DNA of 23,645 nucleotides from positions 237,540 to 261,184 of the forward strand of contig BMAT01008673.1 in the NCBI GenBank assembly GCA_019649035.1. The letters are read 5' to 3'. A model generated the notes under the pieces. That model had not been told where the DNA came from. It saw only the letters and a list, made by a program, of their open reading frames with translations, and searched no databases. Positions 11,101 through 21,200 of the stretch are shown here, piece by piece; within the stretch, counting starts at the first letter, position 1, and each line of letters opens with the position of its first letter. The DNA is from Elysia marginata (lineage: Eukaryota > Mollusca > Gastropoda > Plakobranchidae). A program made the translations under genes and the position numbers.

Positions 11101-14100
11101 GGTCTGTGTTTACCAACATGGCAGATGTAGATACTCTTAGTAAGAGAGTTTGGTTTTTATTCTGTTACATTACTTAAAAACCTGTGAATCTTAATAAAGT
11201 TGCAGTACTCTAATTCTGAATTGTAGTAACAACATAGATTAGGAGTGGAATAGAAATTTTAACTTATTACTTTATTTGCCCATGTGCAAATTATTTTGGC
11301 TTGTTCCATTTAGTCCAAACTGATGTCCTAGACAACAGAAGAAGAGGCGATTTTTATTATATGACAGAGCGGGAGTGTAGAACAATAAAAACTAAAGCTG
11401 TAATAGATCATGTGAACCTATGTTCGTGTAATAAGGAAAATAGATGTACTCAAAAACAAATCCCTCCATTATTCTGTGTGATGCCACAAGAGTAACATTT
11501 GTTAGGAAATTTGGTAACAAAACGACTTTTTAGTTTAACATCTGATCTTCTACAATGCAGGGATATACCAATACAAATAGGAAAATTTACTCTGATCACT
11601 CATCATTCATTTTGTGAGTTATTTCCTTCTTGAAAACCTTTCTAATATATTATTTTATGTTGTACTCCGAGCCGCAATTAGTTCTTTTATCTACCAAAAA
11701 AACTTGAAAAAGAAAACCAAGAACTTACTTAAAATCCAAAGTCAATTAGACAAAAACATATTTTAAAAAGTAGTTCTGATATTTTTTTTCAGATTTCTCA
11801 GATGCCCAACTATGTAGAGAAATTTCTTATATCTTTGAAACCAATCATCCATCTGAGCCTGGAAGGAAAGAAGCTTTCACTTAGTATGGACCAGAAAAAG
11901 CCACAGCTTCTTCTCACCAAAACAGGTGACATTGAGGTTGGTCTCAGGGTGAGCTTTTTTTTGTTTAGGTTTCTTTGATCACGTAGGTATGGACATGTTT
12001 TTTTAGATATCCTCAGTAACTAAGAGGGAATATGTCAATCCAAAGAAAAAAAATGTTTTCATTAGTGTTACCTAGGGTAGTTGTTTATTCATAAATTAGT
12101 ACCACTACTGCTGCTGCTGTNNNNNNNNNNNNNNNNNNNNNNNNNNNNNNNNNNNNNNNNNNNNNNNNNNNNNNNNNNNNNNNNNNNNNNNNNNNNNNNN
12201 NNNNNNNNNNNNNNNNNNNNNNNNNNNNNNNNNNNNNNNNNNNNNNNNNNNNNNNNNNNNNNNNNNNNNNNNNNNNNNNNNNNNNNNNNNNNNNNNNNNN
12301 NNNNNNNNNNNNNNNNNNNNNNNNNNNNNNNNNNNNNNNNNNNNNNNNNNNNNNNNNNNNNNNNNNNNNNNNNNNNNNNNNNNNNNNNNNNNNNNNNNNN
12401 NNNNNNNNNNNNNNNNNNNNNNNNNNNNNNNNNNNNNNNNNNNNNNNNNNNNNNNNNNNNNNNNNNNNNNNNNNNNNNNNNNNNNNNNNNNNNNNNNNNN
12501 NNNNNNNNNNNNNNNNNNNNNNNNNNNNNNNNNNNNNNNNNNNNNNNNNNNNNNNNNNNNNNNNNNNNNNNNNNNNNNNNNNNNNNNNNNNNNNNNNNNN
12601 NNNNNNNNNNNNNNNNNNNNNNNNNNNNNNNNNNNNNNNNNNNNNNNNNNNNNNNNNNNNNNNNNNNNNNNNNNNNNNNNNNNNNNNNNNNNNNNNNNNN
12701 NNNNNNNNNNNNNNNNNNNNNNNNNNNNNNNNNNNNNNNNNNNNNNNNNNNNNNNNNNNNNNNNNNNNNNNNNNNNNNNNNNNNNNNNNNNNNNNNNNNN
12801 NNNNNNNNNNNNNNNNNNNNNNNNNNNNNNNNNNNNNNNNNNNNNNNNNNNNNNNNNNNNNNNNNNNNNNNNNNNNNNNNNNNNNNNNNNNNNNNNNNNN
12901 NNNNNNNNNNNNNNNNNNNNNNNNNNNNNNNNNNNNNNNNNNNNNNNNNNNNNNNNNNNNNNNNNNNNNNNNNNNNNNNNNNNNNNNNNNNNNNNNNNNN
13001 NNNNNNNNNNNNNNNNNNNNNNNNNNNNNNNNNNNNNNNNNNNNNNNNNNNNNNNNNNNNNNNNNNTCGCTTAGAGAGGCTAGGCAAGGACCTTTGCCAT
13101 GAAACTTCTTTTTTGAGGAGCGTAGTGGCGACTTGGTTTAAGCTATGTTTCTCTAAGTGGCAAGGCGGAGGGTGCCGAAGCATCTATAAGTCGAAGGTTC
13201 GAATCATACTAAAGGCAGACATTTCGGGCATTTCCACTAAAAAGCCTACTACTTCTCGCCACTGCTCATTTCATACCTTTACAATATTTCAATCATTTGA
13301 TTGTGCAGTGGCTGCCTCCATTATTTATTCCAAATAATTCAACCTCAATTAGTGGTTTTGAAAAAATTCGAATTTGTCCTTTACTTGGATAATAGTTGTC
13401 ACTGGCAAAGCCCATCTTGAAACTTTAATATTCCAAAGTTTGACCCCTCATATTACCATTACCATTATTTATCTTTCACTTGCTCCCTCATTTACCTTTT
13501 TTGTATTATTCATGAGTTTATTGACATTAAGATATTAACATTAAACAATTTTTTTTTACTCAGAATGACCAAATGAGACTGCAGACTTGGATTAAATCAC
13601 TGATTGCGAGAGAGTCCATTCCAAATATACCAGAAGAATGGTTTGAGGATGAATCATGCTACAGCAAAGTTAAGGAATTACACACATGTGTTGAATTTAT
13701 AAGCTGCAAAGATGAAAGAAGTATAAAACTCTTGGCACTTTCCTGGGATGAAGCCAAAAAAAGTCTTTCTAGTGCTGCACGAGACCTTAAGAACCTTCTT
13801 GTTTTATCCAGAATATCAGTCAAGACAAATCCAGGGACAACTGACCTTGATGGAGGAAAAGCTTCCCAGCCAGAATCTACTTCTCAATCTTTGAAATTAA
13901 ATAAAATGGGAAGATCATATCCTGCAAAAAACCATGGTGATTATTTCATGAAATGGCACCTTAGAGGTTTAGACTTCCTAAAAAGATTTCTTTGGAGAGA
14001 AATAGAGATGCTTAAAGAAAAATACCATCCACTTAACATTCATGTGGAACATGGTGGTTTAAAGATACAGAATGCACCGTGGCTTGATGAGGTTAAAAAC

Positions 14101-17100
14101 TATCTTTTGTCTTTGCAAAGGCAAATCAAATGCCATCGGCAGCATTTCATTTTTCCTATGCTGCAACAGTTTCTACAATCTGAAGGGCAGGATTTATTGA
14201 ATAAAACTGTTGATAAGCATCAATGCCTGATATTTTTCCCTGGACGAGACCAAGAAATGCCGTCAGGTTCTGTAGATACATTGGAACTTACCAGCAGTTG
14301 CTACCACGGTATTTTTCTAGGCACAGCAAGAAAAGACCAACAAAGCATTCATCTTGTGCAAGGAGAACCAGAACATATGGATGTCGACATGATTGTTGCT
14401 GTGACTGCATCTACTGATGGTAAATTTTTAAAAATGTTTTGTGATCATATCAAAATACCTTTCTGTAGTTATACTCTTTTCTTGTGTTGTTTAACTCAGA
14501 AAAAACTGTGTTTAATCCAGTGGGATTTAGAATATTGGTTGACCTTCTGCTGCAGTAGTTAGCACATGATTGAGATTGTCAATTTACATCTCTGTATTTT
14601 TTTCTCGTGTGTGAAGCTTTTTGTAATTTTGTTTAAGTAAATTTAGGTACATGGATAGGCCTACACCAATTTAGTGAATCGGCCTTCAGTAGGGTTTGGT
14701 TCTGAAAGTTCACATTTTGCAATACAGCAGTAGGTCCTTCAGGTTAATCATAGGTATTTATCCAGACCTAAAATTAAATCTGAATATACAATTGTGACAA
14801 TAAAAGCAAAAAGTTGAAAAAATATGCATGAGAAGTTGAGCAGATAGGAAACATTTATGTAATTCAATATATGTACAAAAAAGGCTAGACTCAGAACTTT
14901 TCTACCCCCTCTCCTTCCAAACTTCAGATGAAGCACTATACTCTTAGTGTAAAATGTAATCCTAAGATTTTGGAATCACGAACTGTCTATATTAATCAAG
15001 GGAAAAATTGTTTACATTTTTGCGCTTTAACTTTAACAAAAGTTGTAGAGACCTATACCAAAGTAAGCCAGTGTGCTAGATATCAATTTAACACTTCCCT
15101 CCCCATGGACAGGGAATCCCTGTGTGAGGATTGAGGCTTCTCGATCTTGTTTCTTTTTCTTAATTTAGGTGCTTTAGTGGATTTCAATGACCTTCCTTTC
15201 TAAGAAAGGGACACCATTCTTAGAAGCTCTCAAGAGAGTTCTTGAAAGTTAAAATGATGAAACTTTAAATATAGCTTTTGTCCTACTACCACAAGCACCA
15301 CATTTACTTGGGTCGGGAGGGGTGGGGGAGGGGGGAAATCTCTAACAGTGGAAATCTCCAAAATCGAAATCTAATAATTCAAATTTGTCATAATTTGAAG
15401 TTTTCTACATGTGAGGTTTTTTCTTCGCCTTTGGCTAGGCTTTGACCAGCAAGAGTCTGCAATCTAAACCTAAAAAAACATTTAGGCTACCCATTATCAA
15501 TTCAAATGAAGAGGAAGAAGAAGAACAAGAACAAAAAGAAGAGGAAGTAAAAGAAGAAGAATAAGAAGAGATTATAGAGGCTGTATATCAACACAAATAT
15601 TTAGCCTAATTAAATGAGTTATTTCATAAAGTAGGCGCGCTGCTGTATAGTGTATTTCGGAGGATAATTTGAAGAAAAAAAAACCTTATTGAGGTTGAGT
15701 GGTATTGAACCTTGCATTTGATTTAGTTACATTTTTTGTGTTGATTTTTTCACTTCCTGTAATTTTTCCTCCCGTTCAAATGAGCGGACAATCAGGCTTG
15801 TTTATTATGATGTATGCTAACTATATGTATAAGATGGGAACTAGAAATGTCATTCATATTTATCTGTTGCGAAAATTTTTTGAAGTTGGGCAACTCCAGC
15901 TTAATGCTACATGCTTCTGCCAGCAAAAACATGTTTCATAGTTCTGCGTAAATTTGCAACATACAGAGACAAAGAGGAAGAAATGAGAATATTTCTTGAT
16001 TTTCTCTAAAACTTGATAAGTACAAATACTCAGTTTTGGAAAACCACTCTTCAATTATCATTGCAAAATAATATTAAGGAGATGGTAGATAATTCAACCA
16101 TTTATAATCATCTCTTGGTTTCACAAATTACAAAGTGAAGCATCTTAAAAATGAAAGTTACCGTACCTACATCCAGTTATGATAGGGGTTTTACTGTTAA
16201 ATTACAACAGCAAAAAAAAAAAGAAGCAGACGATGTCAAAAAGACTTAAAATGATCATCAGGAAACTTTATATTAGCAGGAACTTTAACTTTTTTTTTCA
16301 TATCATGTAGAGTTTGAAAGTTCTAGTTTTTTCATTTTGTGGTTATTTGCTGTTGATAATCCAGCATGAATTTTTTTCAATGCTGGGCAGTTATTTGTAA
16401 CATTTTTATTGGCATATTTTTAAGAAGATGCAATTGATATCCTTTAGAGAAATTAGACAGATGATTTAAGACAGAATTGCATTTATGATGAACACATATT
16501 CAATAAAAAGTTACACCATACTTACAAAAATGTATGAATAGTAACATCAGAGAATTGCATACTTTTTGAAACCATTTGAACCTTTGCATAGATACCAAAA
16601 GCTACATCTGTTAGGTTTTCAAAATCTTGAGGCATCTTGAATTATTTTTGTAGTTGTTTCTCATCTTCTATTTTAACAGTCCACGAGGCAACCATAGAGC
16701 GCTGCCATTCCAGGGACAGGCTGGTTCTAAATCTTCCTGAGTGGTCTTCCCCAAAAGGAATTGATTGTCACGATCTATTTGAGCAGCAAAGACAAAAGCT
16801 GCAAGAAGCTATCAGGCTAGTGTTTCAACAAGCAGCTCACTTTGAGTATAAGAGAGTTGCAATTTTCACCAATGGCATGAGAAACAGCGAACATGCAAAC
16901 TTCCCTGCCGAAGATTTTGCAGATGCAGTTGGATGTGCTCTGTGGACTGCAGGACTTCATGACTTTTTGGATGTTTACATTTGTGATACATCATCTTCAC
17001 TGATTTTTAAGGCATTTGATTATATCTTTGCTCGGCGAAAAATTGCCTTCAGGTTAACTGATGAAAGAGATTGGGAAGTCATCACCACTGAAGGTAAGAG

Positions 17101-18169
17101 GATGCAAGTACATTTGTGTGATTTCAAGTTGTAAAATTTTTTTAAAAATATTTTTTTCCTCACAATTGTGAGAACCTTAAACTTTACTGGAGTGCCAAAC
17201 AGTTTGGGATAATTAAAAATTTCATTTTTAGATAAGAACAAAAAAAGTTAAAAAAACTCTGACTGGCATCAATGACAAAAAGCAACAACAGTGACAAAAA
17301 GCTATTATTAACATAAAGCAGTGTATAATTTTTATTTTATATTAGACACTGTATTAACTCAAGAATTGCCTGTTGCTGGGTACCCATTTTACAGGTGGGT
17401 GGAATGGGGAAAGTTAGAGTAAATTGCTTTCACAAGGCAATTCTAACATGGCATGGTCAGGAATCAAACCTGCGACCTCCAGAATACATGCAATTACAAG
17501 AAGGCATTTGAGTATTTTTTTTTTGTTAATTTGATTTTGTGAATCGCATTTGCTTAAAAAAACTATTTTTATTGATAATGCTACATCTAGGGTTAAAAAA
17601 ATGAAAAACAAAATGGCTTGTAGAGAATTACATAACTCATAAAAATTGTCAAAGTGATTTCAAACTGGTCAGTTTAAAAATCTCTGCTAATTGAACCTTT
17701 TTTTTTAATGATTATTATTATTTTACTAATCACTGCTATTTTGTTCATTGTTGTTTGCATTCATTTACTTGTTTAGAGACATCATCAGTGCCAGATTACA
17801 ACTGTTTGCAGAAAAACAGACACATTTCTGTAAACCTCTTCAAGCCGGGTTGGTCCATTGTAAGTTTCTATCACCACCATCTATAAGTTTGGTTGATTAA
17901 CAAATTATGTGCTTACAATACTGACATCTAAAATAACACACACACACACACACATGCTGATCATATAATTAATGCTATACTTTCCTATTTATAACAGAAA
18001 AGTAAATAATTATCTTTTAGAAATTATCTCTTGGTTTTATTTCATTTTAATTTAACAATTTCTATGGTGTTTTAGTCCTTGTGAACAAAAACTGAATGAG
18101 TTAAGCTAAGAAAGACAGAATTTAAGAGAGGATTAGTTTGAAACATAAAGACAGAGCAAGGAAGGAAAG

Positions 18170-18200
<31 letters not shown>

Positions 18201-21200
18201 GGAGGGACGGACAGAAAGAGACCCCATAAATAAGGATCCAATAGGATGCACTTTGGTTTGTAAATTTTAAGTAATAGGTATATAATAAGCAACCATGCAC
18301 ATACATTGTAATTCATTAAACATTTTTTACAAACATCAGCATAGGATTGGTATGTGCTAGCATTGTGGATCAAATCTCACTAGGATTGAGTCTGGAAATT
18401 TTCATCTCTCTAGCTGAACTGTCATTCCCTATAAATTCTGTCACTGATAGGCTTGGGGCCCCACAACAGGAAAGACAAACACACAAAAGATACAAGTAGT
18501 ACAAAATGAAGCAGCCAGAGTCATCACAGGCTGTATAAGAAACACCAGAACTGAATGCCTAAATCTTGAAGCTGATCTTCTTCCGATCTCAAAGCGAATC
18601 GAAGAAATTACATCCAAATCATACAAATAGTCACTTAGACTACCGGAAGACAACTTAAGAAACACCATAGCCACCAAAAGTCAAGAAAAACGACTGAAAG
18701 CATCATCATAGAGAACCGAAATAAAAATTCTGTCCAAAAATATGGCCTAAATTCTTACCAGATAGAGCACCTAACACCTGTAACAAACATTACGCCTTGG
18801 GAATATAAAGTTAATGTTACATTTAAGAACTCACTTGAAATGGAAAAAAAAGTGAGAAAAAATAAAAGAAAGGGCAAAACGAGCTTCAAAACAACTACAC
18901 TCTACTGCTATAGAATTGTGGACAGATGGTTCTGTCAAAGATGTTACTGAATATGGAGGAGGGGGAGTGTGGATAAATCCCACCAAGACATATCTACCCA
19001 GCCAAATACCCCAAGAAAGAACTGTTGCTGCCAGTAGATATTGTTTTAGTTGTAGAGCCGAACTTATTACAATCAATGCCGGGTTAGACTGGCTATCCAA
19101 AACAGCAGTTACCTTAAAGACAGAAATGAAGTTAGAATATTCTCGACTCTCAAGCTGCAATCAAAGCCTTGGAAAGAGGACCCTCCAAGCAAAGACCAGT
19201 ATCTCCAACATCATCTGATCCAAATCTAAAGATCTGTTGGTCTCCAAAATTTTACATTTCTTGGTACATCGGGCACCTAGTCATTGCAGCCTGTTGGGGA
19301 ACAAAATGGTCGACGTTTTGGTGTAAGAAGTGGCTGCGCTTGATCAAGCAGAAGCGTCGATCGACCAGGCTACAGCAGAAGCCCTCATCTCTAGAAGCGT
19401 GAAGAACACTTATTTAGATTATGAACTGAAAGAAGAAGCATCTCTCGAAATAATGGGAAAGCAGAAAAGAAGCTGGTTTTTCAAGAAAAGATAGAGTAGT
19501 TCTTAGTCAGCTGAGATTGGACGGAAATAGCCCTATATTTAACTATTATCTGCATAAGATTGAAGGAATCGACGACCCTTATTGCAAAGACTGTCCCAGG
19601 GAGCTGGATGACATGAAGCATGTCTTGCTCCATTGTCCCAAACTAAAAGAAGAAAGAGAAAAACACCTTGGGCCATAGCTCACCATAAAACTCCTACAGA
19701 CCAATCTGCAGAGCTGCATCCCCTCCCTGAGGGACACTGGGAATTACCCTAACGGCATATGATTAACCAGTCGTCGAAAAAACAACAACAACAACACTGA
19801 TAAAGCCACAATAAAGGCCAAACTTTTTTATGTGATCTAGAACTGTACTATTTCCTCTGCTATCCAACAGTCAAATAAGATTTCTTGCTGTTCTTTTATT
19901 ACCTATAACAGAACAATAGAGTGAAATCTCTAATAGAGAGTAAAATATACAAGCAAGCAGGCAGATTTGGAAAAAAGAGTAGATGAGAGCAACAGAGACA
20001 AGGAGGAAGGAAAGAATGTTTAAAACAAAGAAGTTAGAATGTTTATTTTTTTTTTATCTTATTAAAGGCAAGCAAATTTACTATATTATATTGGCACACT
20101 TCATCCATTCAAAAGATATAGAAAGTTAATAAAACTAACTGGTTTTTTTCAGCCATCTTTTCCACAGAATGAGCTTGTTTGTTTGCCTGTTACAATGTTT
20201 ATAGACCACATATCAATTCCCTTCATTGGTACTGAAGATCAGCGCGAGTTAGAGAAGATTATCTTTCGTCGATTTTCTGATGGTCTTCTTGCAGGGCAGA
20301 CTGAATTTTTCTCACTGGCTAGAAAACAATTCTTGGTTTATTGCTGCCCTCCATGGGGTTTTGATGCTGATAAGGTAAGTTTTAAAAATAAAAGAATTGA
20401 ATTTTCTTGCTTCCTCAAATTCTGGAATACCTTTTTCAGTTTTTTCACCAACTACTTTTGCTTTGGCCTTTTAAGAATTTGAAAAGATTATTTTCACACT
20501 TGTTGGATAGCAATGATTTAAAGACGTAAGTTATGAAATTTAAACTGGATTGAAAAAGGTTTATTAATTGAAAATGACCAAAACTTGCTAGCCTTTAGTA
20601 TAACTTGAACGCTCGGCTTATATTAGTTTCAGCACCCACTCTTTTGCCATTGAGAGAAGCATGTCTTATACCATGTTGCTACAACTTTTAAAAAAAAAAG
20701 GTTTCACGGCATAGGTTTTTGTTCAGCCTCTCTAGGTGACTGCTAACTTTAAATCTAATCATTTGTTCTTTGCATTTGTTGTCTATGGCCAAGTGCTTAT
20801 GCTCTTCCAGATTCAATGGTTGTATATGATACAATGTGGATCTTACTGTTTAAGTTCACAAGACTATTAGCTCTCACAAATTTTCCATATGTATCTCTCC
20901 TAACAGATTTTATCCCTGTTTTAAACTTCTAGTGCTATTAAACATAATTTGCCTTTGCTTACAGTATCTTACGTGGTTATTTTGTTGCTCATATTACATA
21001 ATGGCGTGTGTGCAATTTTGCCATTTTTCAGTAGAGAGCCTTACGTAAGAAATGTTTTTATGGAAATGAACTATAGGACAGTATAATTTTATTGAATGAC
21101 TCAGTCAGTTTGAACAGTATCTTCAAGTTGATTTGACATAAGAGATCCCAAAATTATGCGGAATCGGATGCTTTTTATAACACAAAATTGCCAATTTTGC

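Larger units (their letters stand above)
11949..13563 (+). other. Intron 6, interrupted by an assembly gap
   Basis: Positions 12121-13066 are N, so nearly 60% of the intron is unseen. The gap follows a CTG-rich stretch (12103-12120), which may have stopped assembly. Phase 0 on both sides means hidden symmetrical exons could fit without any visible clash. A tRNA-like piece lies at 13119-13210. Confidence 0.7.
14420..16679 (+). other. Intron 7
   Basis: 2.26 kb, phase 1. It holds a G-rich tract at 15310-15335 and a GAA-rich purine tract near 15508-15570, listed separately. The short open frames here (14928-15134 and 15699-15941) lack exon signals or known motifs. Confidence 0.6.
17860..20152 (+). 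other. Intron 9
   Basis: 2.3 kb, phase 0. It contains a CA repeat (about 17936-17954), a GA repeat (about 18165-18200) and an RNase H-type LINE fragment (18450-19794). Confidence 0.75.

Noticed and set aside
11301-11495. Cys/Arg-rich 64-codon open frame in intron 5
   Set aside because: No recognisable motif, and exons 5 and 6 join in phase without it.
13119-13210. Working tRNA gene
   Set aside because: A- and B-box-like sequences are present, but the acceptor and T stems do not pair properly.
12081-13337. Long open frames on both strands
   Set aside because: They exist only because the assembly gap translates as unknown residues.
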